DNA of 64,000 bases from Acholoe squamosa (lineage: Eukaryota; Annelida; Polychaeta; Phyllodocida; Polynoidae): positions 1,116,001-1,180,000 of the forward strand of contig OX439050.1 of the NCBI GenBank assembly GCA_949317995.1, given 5' to 3'. The notes beneath the pieces were generated by a model. It was not told the DNA's origin. It did no database searches and saw only the letters and a program-made list of their open reading frames with translations. A program made the position numbers and the translations under genes. This document shows, in pieces, positions 49,395 to 59,300 of this stretch (its first letter is position 1; each line of letters begins with the position of its first letter).

Positions 49395-52295
49395 ATGGAC
49401 AACAGTGAGACCCTACCAAAGGAGCCAGCCCCACAACGTATCCTTACATCTCCAGATAGAGATCAGCAAGAAGCCACCAGCACATGTACAGTATACCACC
49501 CCAATAGACTCCTTGCCAGGCGCACTCCAGCTGGACCCAGTGCTGCCGATCCACAGACGTACACATAGACAAACACCTGTGAGGTCAAACACCTTACATT
49601 TTTCGTCCACCATAGTGGACACCAGCACAGGTGCACAAACCAGCACACCAGCAGGAGCCCCACCACCAGGTTTAAACCTCACCCTACCTGGTTATTCACC
49701 CTCAGAATCACCACCCCTAAGATTAGGCGGTCTTCAGAGTACCAGATACAGCACGCCTGGAAATCAATCACCTGATCACCTCCACCTAGATAGCCATCTA
49801 GAAGAAAGATCCAATAGCCTGCAGGACGCCCTCGAAGCTGCTGGACAGCCACCTTCGCCCAGCACCGATTCTGATCTACAGAGCATTCCGAACCTAAGTT
49901 GGGACGATCTCACTGTACCAGACATCCAAGCCCACCCATCAGTAGCAGATGGTTACTGGAGGAGCAGGTTAGACTCAGTAATTTGCAGGTGGAGAGAAAA
50001 TAGACTTAATACAGGACGTGCACAGCAAGTACCCACCGGTGCTACACCAAGCTACCAGTGTGGTGAGAGCCCCTCTGTTTTCCTAGATAGGATAAACTGT
50101 ATTCTGAACAGTGGCCAGACAGCTCCAACCTCACCAACTTACCAAGGCCTCACCAACACCCACAGCTGGAAAGCAACCCATCTGGAGGTAATCTCAGGCC
50201 TTATTACACCCACTCCACTTCTGAGGAAGACAAGGCAACACCTCCAGTTCCAAACTCATCCCTGAGCACACCACCAAGGCCAGATCTTTTGAAAGGCCAA
50301 ACCCCGCCCATAGGCCCAGGAGAAGGGTACAATCATCCTCCCCACAGGCAAAATACACCTGTATTTTACAGACTTCAAAGAAGCCTGAACTCTGCAGCTG
50401 GAAGAGGCAACATTGTGGCTACCACTCCCATCCTACACAGAGACAGTCACATTTCTGCCCATTTACAGGCAGAATCTACCTCAGAGGAAGACACAGAAGT
50501 AACCTTCCCCCACCTGTAAAGAGCACCTACCTACCAAAACATGGCCACTGCAGCCCAACCCCCAGGGTACAACCAGGACAACATGACCAGGAATATAGTC
50601 AGAGAATGCACTCAAGCAGTCAATGACTCCCTCTCCAACATCCTGACAGGACAAATTAACTTATTGTCTGCTGAAATAAAAAGGATTGGGGACGACTCCT
50701 CCTGCCAGCTGTCAAAAATAAATGACAGATTAAATGACATGGACACCTGGAAGTCACAGCTGGAAAATGACATTGGCCATATACAGAGAAGGGCAGCTCA
50801 GGACAGCGCTAATGTCCTGAGAAGGTCAGAAGTAGCGTCAGCCAACCTATCTGACAGAATCAATAGAAATATTGATGGCATGAGAACTGAAATATTCAGG
50901 GCTATTGACAGGAACAGAACACCCTCAAACCCAGCTCAAAATAGTATGTTCTCACCCACCAGCACAAGATTACCCCCCTCAGGTAAACCTTCACATGCCC
51001 TGGGCACCTCTAGCAGGACGCCAACATCAGTGCCAGTAGGGTACAGGCTCAGTCCCCCAAGTGCCTTCCAAAATACAGCCTGCAGCACAGGAACAAGTGC
51101 CACGCCCACCTACCAAGGCGCGACATATGCAGGTTTTGGTAGTTCAACCACAACCCACCAGATGGCGGCCTCTACCGCCCATTCATTACCGGTAGCCGCC
51201 ACCTCAGCCTCAGGCAGTGTGTACAACCATGTATACACACCACACCAGGCACATACACCTTACAACAACCCTATGCCCATGTATAGTTTGTTTACAAACA
51301 CATCACCTGCCCAAGCAGCCGCCCACCACCCTGCAGCTCAATCCACCCCAATGATACCAAATCTGGGACAATCCAACTACTCTGCTACCACTGGCCATAG
51401 AAGTTTAGACCCTGAGGGACTCATATCTGCTCAATTAAGCTGTTTCAACAAACCAGAACCCTTTGACAAGCCCTCACCCTACAGGTTTGCAGCCGGATTC
51501 CTGGCAGAATTCTATATAAGAAATGCATACCCCCGCACCCCAGCTATGCATGCATCCTGTATGTATACCTTCTTGAAGGACAGGGCAGCACAGTGGTTTT
51601 TCACCAACGTTTTTGAAAAACCGATCATGTATGACACTGAGGCAGACTATACTGCTTTTCTCAGCAGGTTCAACCAACCTGACCCTGCCACAATAATCAA
51701 AAGGTATAGAAATAGAAAGCAACAGCCCAAAGAAACTGTAGAGGACTACATAGCAGATATGACCTTGTTGTTATCCAGCAACCTAGACGAGCCCGTACAA
51801 GGGGACTATCTTATAAACCGACTCAAGGATGAAATAAAAAATGTTGTACTCTCAGACACCCCCAATAGCATTAGAGAAGCTGAGACTGCAGCATTAAGAC
51901 AAGAACTAGTCATAGAAGCAGCCAAAGCAGCCCATGCCTCAAGTCAATCTTCAGATTTGTGCACTATGAACTATAATAACTACAATGGGCAAAAGAACAA
52001 CAGTTACCAGTACAATAACAAAAATTATAACCAGCAGGGTTACAACAGCAACTCTAAATCCGGCTCAAACAGCAAGTCAAATTCCAAGAACAGATACCAG
52101 TCACCAGGCAGGAGCAGATCTCAGGAAGATCATAGGGGAAGATCCAAATCCAGTGACACCAGGAATAATTTTGTTTTCATCCCCGTGGCCTCAACCCCCC
52201 ACCAACACCCGCCAGGTGTCCTTCCAGAAACTCCTAGTCCCAGCAAATTTCCCAATCCCAAATGGTTGGACCCACCAACAGAAAAAGAAGCCTAG
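49395..52295 (+). pseudogene. gag: E3 gag (A family), frameshifted
   Basis: It starts at ATG 49395 (MDNSETLPKEPAP). A frameshift near 49490 moves it to the frame that continues as LQLDPVLPIHRR and LNLTLPGYSPSES (to 50265), with further breaks near 50265-50289 and a TAA at 50519. The longest intact part is 50541-52295. It holds the helical region (NDRLNDMDTWKSQ), the Pro/Ser-rich linker, the capsid (NKPEPFDKPSPYR, FLKDRAAQWFFTNVF, KQQPKETVEDYIADM) and an Asn/Ser/Arg-rich basic tail (SKSGSNSKSNSKNRYQS). There is no CCHC knuckle, so RNA binding would rest on the basic tail. Confidence 0.82.
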
Positions 52296-52449
52296 GGACC
52301 CAACACCAGGCAGAAATGACAACAGGAGGACCGAAGATAACCATTCTGACAACCAACCTCCGGATTCTGGACAAACAGATCACTACAATGACAATATTGA
52401 ATAGGACCCAGGGGAGGGCCATCATGCATCATGCGGCTCCACCCCCACA

Positions 52450-53290
52450 TTGGACAACAAACTTGGAACGCCCCCCACATGCCATATTTCACACACAAAC
52501 GACGGAGCAAAATTAAATTCAGCAGAACAACAGGACTATGACCCCCACCTTGAGAATTGTGATGAAGACTCCTCATCCAATAGTAAGGACCTCTATGAGA
52601 ACCAGAGCAAAAGGATTTCGACCCTACAATTAAAAGTCGAGACCAGTAAGTATGGGCAGCAAGGTAAGACCTCTTACATTAAAACTGGATTGACTAAAGG
52701 CGCAGTTAATGTTGATATCAATGGCAGATCCTACAGAGCCCTAGTAGACTCTGGAGCCTCCCTCTCCTTTATCAGCCAGAAAATGGCAGATAAAATAGTA
52801 TAAACCCCTAATTTTAGACATGGTAGGATATCCTGTATGGTAATCCTACTAGCTGATAAATCCTTAGTTCAGGTCAACAATTCCATCACCATTTAACCTT
52901 CTTAATTAATAACACAGAGTTTAAAACAAAAATCCATGTTGTCCTAAAGCTAAATCACCCCCTAATTCTTGGCGTAAACTTTATGACCAAATATAGGGCC
53001 AAAATTTCCTTTGGAGCCAAAGCCCCTTCACTGCACTTCATAAGAGCAGCCAAAGGTCTAACTATGCCACCAAATTCTGAATCCACATTCAATGCCATCG
53101 TCATAGGACCTGATTCCCTAATAGGTAAAACAGGCATCACAGAAAATGTTGACACGACACTACAGGTATTGATCAAACATGACCTTGTTAAAGCAAGGTC
53201 AGCAAGAAAAATTATACGGGAAACAGTGGCCAACCCGAATGATTTTTCCATTGACATCAAAAAGCACATGAACCTAGGCATCTTTACACT
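52450..53290 (+). pseudogene. pro: E3 protease and start of pol, broken and cut by element D
   Basis: Retropepsin with the catalytic site ALVDSGASLSFIS (LVDSGAS at 52741-52761) and, after a TAA at 52801 and a frameshift, PLILGVNFMTKYRAKISFG, the second conserved half. Then comes the linker IVIGPDSLIGKTGITENVD and VANPNDFSIDIKKHMNLGIF, which aligns to the first residues of element A Pol (MANPNDFPVPLKRHTTLGTF). The element D LTR starts in the next codons. Confidence 0.8.
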
Positions 53291-53708
53291 TGTAGGGGTA
53301 TGGTATTTTACACTTTAACGTTCATGCACCCGTGAGACTCAGACCTAGGTCCTTCGGGTGTGGTGGGGGAATCCGGATGGCAGGTGGCAGCACCTGCCTC
53401 TGGGTTCGTATCCACTACACCAGGGGGCCTACCACTCGTCCGCCACACGTCACGTGGCCGGTCTGAGTTTCGCGGGCTTTTCCCCTATATAAGGCTGGTC
53501 CTAGCCCTAGGTTCCTCAGTAGTGGTTTACCCACTGCTCAACCAGGTTGTTACCCGAAAGGGTAACCGAATGCACTAGCAGCATGTAGTCCTCTGAGGCT
53601 GTGATCGTATGTAACGCAAGCTCTGAAATAAAAGCTCGGTTGCCTACCCGGAAACTTTTCTCTCTCTTCGTTATGATTTAATCTAACTTAACGAGACGAA
53701 CCACTACA
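53291..53708 (+). repeat. Element D 5' LTR (418 bp)
   Basis: Ends TGTAGGGG...CACTACA (TG...CA). It contains a TATA box (TATATAAG, 53486-53493), AATAAA (53627-53632) and an ACGTCACGTG E-box/CRE-type cluster near 53445-53455. The second LTR is outside the window; limits rest on the start motif shared with C (TGTAGAGG) and the PBS. Confidence 0.85.
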
Positions 53709-53709
53709 C

Positions 53710-53724
53710 TGGTGCCATGACCAG
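53710..53724 (+). promoter_or_regulatory. Primer binding site of element D
   Basis: TGGTGCCATGACCAG, identical to element B. Just downstream lie a splice-donor-like TTCGG|GTAAGC (about 53732-53741) and a perfect hairpin, CAGTCA-GAAA-TGACTG (53743-53758), that contains the gag start codon. Confidence 0.8.
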
Positions 53725-53751
53725 TTGGTCTTCGGGTAAGCGCAGTCAGAA

Positions 53752-56370
53752 ATGACTGAGCTGAGCCCAGTTAGGGGAAATGGCTCAAATCGTGAGCTAG
53801 ACTCCCCGATGGAGGATGGTGAAATCAAGTCACCACCCCAAGGTACGGAGTGGAGGGATCCACTAGAACACTACCCTGATGGGTTAGAAGATGTAAGAAG
53901 AAACTTACATCATGAACTGGATGAATTTGGAGACTCCTTATTCATGCCAGGAGGTACTTCGAAACCTGCACCAATGCATAAAAGTACTGCTCAATTTGGT
54001 AAATTACCATTTGAGGTACCAAAGCCTAGTGCAGGTATGTTTGAAACTCCATACAGTTCTCGAATTAAACACCAAAAATGTGGATTCGAAAAGAACAAAA
54101 TGGACGAGCTTGAAGACATGAGAGCTGAATACGAGAAGATCCAGAAGGATCTTATTACACTGACCGGAACCCGAGACAAGATTCTGACTGAAAACAAACA
54201 GTTGATATCGGAACGTCTCGATTACGATCAGAGTTGTAGACGCCAACAACAATTGTTGTTGGATCAGATGGAGAAAGAAAAGCAAGATTTTCAACTCCAG
54301 CACGAACAGTATCGTGATGCACTATATACGGCGGATCTGGAATACAGAGCCTCGTATGATGAGTTGAATAGAACTAAACAAGAGTTAAATTCAACTCAAT
54401 CGGCCTACGGCAAGTATCAAGAAGAGCTGAAGAAAATAGAATCAGCCTTCAAAGATGCTCGGGAAACGTACCAAAAACAGACCGATGAGCATGAAAAACT
54501 CAAAGATCAATTGATACGCGAATCCACAGATTTGGCTGTTAAACAGACTAAAATGATGGATGATTATTCCGAACTGGAGGCTAAAGCTATCCAGATGTCA
54601 AAGTATCTAGAAGATACTGGTCGTGCAGTAGGCACTCTTGAATCAGACTTCACTGTTTCAGGAATTGCCCTAAACACGACAAGTAACCAGATGTTCTCTT
54701 TGAGGGGCAATGACGGGGTAACAGAGACAACTGTACCTCGTTATGAAGGAGTAAAGAGTCATCAGGTTAGATTTACAGATAATACCTCTATACCTCTTGG
54801 TCTAGGTACGGGAAATAAAGGGGATAATTCTGCGAGTGGAGCTAAACAAAGCCGCTCGGCAGGAAGCTCCACCTTTGACGGCGGATGGCCACAACAGTCA
54901 CCTTTAGGGGGACCAAATGGCCCGTATGCCCAGTATGGATGGAATCAGTCCCAAACAGGAACGAATCCGTCCAATGGTAACACCCGGAACACGTCCGGAG
55001 GAACAACCGGACGAGCACCCGGAGGTTCCAGTACAGCTGGGGGGCAATCCGGATGTGATCAAGGATCCGGACCCTCAAGCGATCGTTCCAGGAGCAGACC
55101 CTCTGCCAGTGGGACTGGTTTCAATAATGGAAATCAGTCGTATGGAACAGGAGGAAACACTAATCCCAATAGTGGTTTCTTTAGCTTTGGTGGAAATACA
55201 CAACCCACCAATGGTCCAGGGCCGGCTCCCCAAACCAGTGGATACACCTTTTCACAGGTGCCTCCATACGGAGCAGGGGGATCAGGAGGTGGAGGAGGAC
55301 CACCATCCGGAGGCTTTGGAAGTACTTATGGTACGAATCCTCCAAGGAAAAAGAGACTCAGTCGCCGAGTATCTCTTTCTCCTTTCTCTCCGGCTCGTAG
55401 AGTAGCTAAGATACCTACCCCCTTTAATGCCAAGAACCCTTGGAAGGAGGAGTATCAAGGCTGCGCGGATGTCTTTAACTGCAATGGATGGGGTAAAGCG
55501 GAAGCTCTGCCTTATTTAGTATGCTGGTTAAAGGAAGGCGACGGAAAAGGAGCCGTGGAACAATGGAGAGATTCTCAAATAACAGGACTCTCAGCCCATA
55601 TGAAGTATGATGAACTCATAGAGATTGCTTCATATTTATATGGGAATATAGTTGGAGAAGACCCTTGGCTGACGTTCACTAAAAGAACACAGAAGCCCAA
55701 GGAGTCTGCCAAAGTGTTCGGCTTAGAATGTCAACGACTGTTGCATAAAGCCAGACCTCAATGGAGACTAGATGATGAATGCTTCCTAGATGAGATGTTT
55801 AAACAATTCATTGAAGGATTGCGGAATCAAGAACACAGGACAGTAGCCTGTGAAGCTTGGAAGAATGATGCCTCTTTGACAGATTTGTTCCAGTCCCTAG
55901 ATCATTATGATCGAAAGGCCCGTATCTTTGCCGGGAAGGTACCCCAACGGATGTCAGCAATGATAATCCCGGAGGGAATACCCGAAACCGATTCATCCGA
56001 ATCAGGGGAACCTGACGAAGATGAAAACGTTGGGGCCATTGGCCAAGGGAACCCCCGGTACAACCGGAACTGGGGAAAGAAACCGGGTTACGTCAAGGAG
56101 AAAGTGATCACTTCTAAACCTCCTGTGACTCAACCCGATACCAAACCCACGACGGGTCCTTCTTTATCAGAGGACCTGGTTAACAATTTGGTAAAGAAGA
56201 TTACTGAAAATCTTAGGAGGCCTAAGCCTGATAGGACTGTTGTGACATGCTTCCGATGTCAGGAAACTGGGCATTATGCTGCCGAGTGTGAGGCAGATAA
56301 GCCAGTTTATAGAAACACTCGTTACCGGAGCAATCCGGGTAAGGAGGACTCAGTGAAGAAGGAAAACTGA
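53752..56370 (+). CDS. gag: Element D Gag, 872 aa, coiled coil plus CCHC knuckle
   Basis: Intact structural protein from ATG 53752 (MTELSPVRGNGS). In order: an acidic N-terminus with WRDPLEHYPD; LFMPGGTSKPAPM (compare MFEVGGSTNPEHPAPM in C); a long coiled coil at about residues 115-290 (EDMRAEYEKIQKDLITLTGT onward); a Gly/Ser/Asn/Pro-rich disordered middle (about 350-540) with a GGSGGGGGPP run; a capsid-like domain (about 555-720: NPWKEEYQGCADVFNCNGW, LPYLVCWLKEGDG, FTKRTQKPKESAKVFGLE); an acidic-basic linker; and the zinc knuckle CFRCQETGHYAAEC at 833-846. It is open in the -1 overlap with pol at GGAAAAC (56361-56367). It is unusually long for a Gypsy Gag, matching C. Confidence 0.93.
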   Translation: MTELSPVRGNGSNRELDSPMEDGEIKSPPQGTEWRDPLEHYPDGLEDVRRNLHHELDEFGDSLFMPGGTSKPAPMHKSTAQFGKLPFEVPKPSAGMFETPYSSRIKHQKCGFEKNKMDELEDMRAEYEKIQKDLITLTGTRDKILTENKQLISERLDYDQSCRRQQQLLLDQMEKEKQDFQLQHEQYRDALYTADLEYRASYDELNRTKQELNSTQSAYGKYQEELKKIESAFKDARETYQKQTDEHEKLKDQLIRESTDLAVKQTKMMDDYSELEAKAIQMSKYLEDTGRAVGTLESDFTVSGIALNTTSNQMFSLRGNDGVTETTVPRYEGVKSHQVRFTDNTSIPLGLGTGNKGDNSASGAKQSRSAGSSTFDGGWPQQSPLGGPNGPYAQYGWNQSQTGTNPSNGNTRNTSGGTTGRAPGGSSTAGGQSGCDQGSGPSSDRSRSRPSASGTGFNNGNQSYGTGGNTNPNSGFFSFGGNTQPTNGPGPAPQTSGYTFSQVPPYGAGGSGGGGGPPSGGFGSTYGTNPPRKKRLSRRVSLSPFSPARRVAKIPTPFNAKNPWKEEYQGCADVFNCNGWGKAEALPYLVCWLKEGDGKGAVEQWRDSQITGLSAHMKYDELIEIASYLYGNIVGEDPWLTFTKRTQKPKESAKVFGLECQRLLHKARPQWRLDDECFLDEMFKQFIEGLRNQEHRTVACEAWKNDASLTDLFQSLDHYDRKARIFAGKVPQRMSAMIIPEGIPETDSSESGEPDEDENVGAIGQGNPRYNRNWGKKPGYVKEKVITSKPPVTQPDTKPTTGPSLSEDLVNNLVKKITENLRRPKPDRTVVTCFRCQETGHYAAECEADKPVYRNTRYRSNPGKEDSVKKEN
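56361..56367 (+). promoter_or_regulatory. Candidate -1 frameshift site between gag and pol of element D
   Basis: GGAAAAC lies directly before the gag stop TGA. The pol frame is open from here in the -1 phase (GGA AAA CTG AGA GGG), with no ATG for more than 60 codons, so Pol is most easily made by frameshifting. Confidence 0.6.
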
Positions 56371-59300
56371 GAGGGGGTGTCCACAATGGCAACCGGATTA
56401 CCCCCAGAGTGAGTGATTGCCATGACTGCCAGCCTATCGCAGCTTGCGGTACTGGCAAGAATCCTCTAGCGATTTCGCCCAGCAGTGAAGCTAAGGAGCC
56501 TGATCAGTTCCTTACTCATGAGGCTGGGGAGACTGATAGTACACCAGGTGTCAAGAACCGGCAGAAGAACACAGAGGGGAAACCCGATATCAGTCCAGAG
56601 GGAGCGGCCAATGAGTTGGCCAGGGTGGGGTGTGCCCAGTTCCCCCCGGGTCATCCTTGTCTCGAATTCTTAAAGGGATGTGGATTTGACCTCGGCGCTA
56701 AGACGGAACTTGCTAAGTATGCAAGTAGTCCTACCTACTTGAAAGGTAGGAGGTGGTACGCAGTTGTATCTGTGAGTGGTAGATCCGCTGAGTTTCTTGT
56801 CGATACGGGTGCTAGCCACTCCTGTATTGCTAAGAGATTCTACGATCTTTTGCCTACGAATCATGAAACTTTCACAACGGAAGGAAATGCTCGTACGGCC
56901 GACGGTAGCATGATACAAACGTTCGGTAGAACATGTATGAGGTTCAGTCTACAGGAAGATAAGGACTTCATCCTTACCCCTACTGTGGCGAACATCGCGG
57001 ATGATGGTATACTCGGTCTGGATTTTGCTGCATTATATGGAGCAAGGTTAGATTCCCAGAGGGGAATATTGGAAGTGAGAGACCCGTACCATCTCGAAGT
57101 ACAATGTGTACTTAGGCAAGTAAGCAGTGTAGCCAGTGTAGCCCAGACTGTTAAGATACCACCAGGCACAGCCTGTGATGTCTTATGTCGAGCGGACAGA
57201 CAGTTTTCAGGAAAAACTGGAGTTGTAGAGCCAGACATGGCCATGTTGTCAAGTATCGGATTGGAATCCGCTGATGTTCTAGTAGCTAACGCTGCTTGGA
57301 CGGTGGTTCCTATATCCAATACCGGTAACAAGACTGTCTATGTACAGAAGGATACGATCCTTGGATCGGTTGTCTTATCCGAATTGATAGAAGACTGTAA
57401 ACATGTTTCGGCACCCGGAGCCCCTTCCTCACCCGAAAGGAGCCCGGAACTAGACACTCTAGTAGCCGAAAGCCATGTAGAAAGTGATGAACAACGTGAA
57501 GCTCTAACTGACTTGTTGTACAAGTACCGTAAAGCTTTTGCAGCACCGAGTGAACAATTGGGGCGTACCGATAAAGTACTGCATACGATTGACACTGGTG
57601 AGAATGAACCTTTTAAGATTCCTTATAGAAGACTCCCACTAGCCAAAAAAAAGGTAGCTGAGGAGGAGATAGCTAAAATGCTTGAACAGGATGTAATAAT
57701 TCCATCAACCAGTCCTTGGTCTAGCCCTGTGTGCATGGTGACCAAGAAAGATGGTAGCATCCGTTTCTGCATAGATTACCGGAAATTGAATGGTATGACC
57801 AAGAAGAATTCATATCCCTTACCACGGATCGATGAGACTATAGACTCCCTTGGAGGTAAGCAATGGTATTGCTCTCTAGACTTACAATCCGGGTACTGGC
57901 AAGTGGGTATGCATCCGAAAGATATGGAGAAGACGGCCTTTTCCAGTCATATTGGATTATTCCAGTATAATGTGATGCCGTTTGGATTGTGCAATGCACC
58001 GGCGACATTTGAAGCCATGATGGAAACTTTATTAAGTGACCTTTTATGGAAGAAATGTCTCGTCTATCTAGACGATGTGATTGTCTTTGGAAAGACATAC
58101 GAAGAATGCTTGGAAAATTTAGGTATGGTCCTGGAAAGGATCATAACTAATGGTTTGAAGCTGAAACCCAAGAAGTGCGATCTTTTCAAAAGATCTATTA
58201 ATTACTTGGGGCGAATAATCTCGAATGAAGGGATTAAAGCCGATCCGGAGAAACTGGATGCCGTGTCAAATTGGCAAGCACCCACGAATGCGAAAGAAGT
58301 TAGGTCCTTCCTCGGATTCTGTTCCTACTACCGGGACTTTATCCCAGGATATTCAAGGGTTGCCTTTCCTATCCAGAGTTTGTCCCACTGGACACCCGGG
58401 ATCAGAAAGGAACGATTCCCTTGGGGACCCGAGCAAGACGAGGCCTTTATGAAAATAAAGGATTTGTTTGCTATCACACCTGTGTTGAGATACCCCACGG
58501 AGAATGATCATTTCATTCTAGATACTGATGCTAGTAATGAAAGCATAGGAGCCGCCCTTTCTCAGGTCCAGGATGGGGTCGAAGTTCCTATAGCCTTCGC
58601 TAGTAACACGTTGAGTAAATCTCAAAGAAACTATTGTACCACTAAACGTGAGTTGTTGGCTGTGGTGGTCTATACGAAGAAGTTCAAGCACTTTTTGTGG
58701 GGGAGTGATTTCACTCTACGGACTGATCACTCTTCCCTCAGATGGTTATTGAACTTCAAAGATGCAGAGGGGATGATAGGTCGCTGGTTAGCGCACCTAT
58801 CCGAATTCGGTCTAAATCACAGCCAGATTGAACACCGAGCCGGGGCAAAGCATTTGAATGCAGATGCTTTGTCTAGAATCCCAGTGAGGAAATGTGCAAA
58901 TGCTGAGTGCACTGATTGTGGAGCACACAATGCTGTGTTGGCAGGGGTTCGAGTTCCATTCGAAACCCATCCGGAACATGTCTTGAATTGGTCCTTGGAG
59001 ACCATCAGGCAGTTCCAGAAGTCTGATGCAGTCACATCACGTTTGATTAAATTCCTTAATCAGGGTATCTGTCCCCCAAGACCCGTAGTGTCATTGGAGA
59101 ACAGAGAGATGAGACGATTCTTAGCTCAATGGGCCGAGCTAAAAGTCCGGGATGGTATTCTGTTTCGATGGAAGAACCATTCTAATAGGAACAAAACCTT
59201 GCAAGTTGTCATACCTAGTGCTATGCGACGAGATATTATGTATTTCTGTCATGGACATAGAACTAGTGGGCACTTTGGAAAGAAAAGGTCTCTAGAACGT

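Larger units (their letters stand above)
48676..53290 (+). mobile_element. E3: A-family Gypsy element, cut by element D
   Basis: LTR, leader, gag and the beginning of pol (protease and linker) of an A-family element. It is interrupted at 53290 by the element D LTR within the codons for LGIFTL (LGTFKL in element A). It preserves the protease region that element A has lost. The rest should resume after D, beyond the window. Confidence 0.8.
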
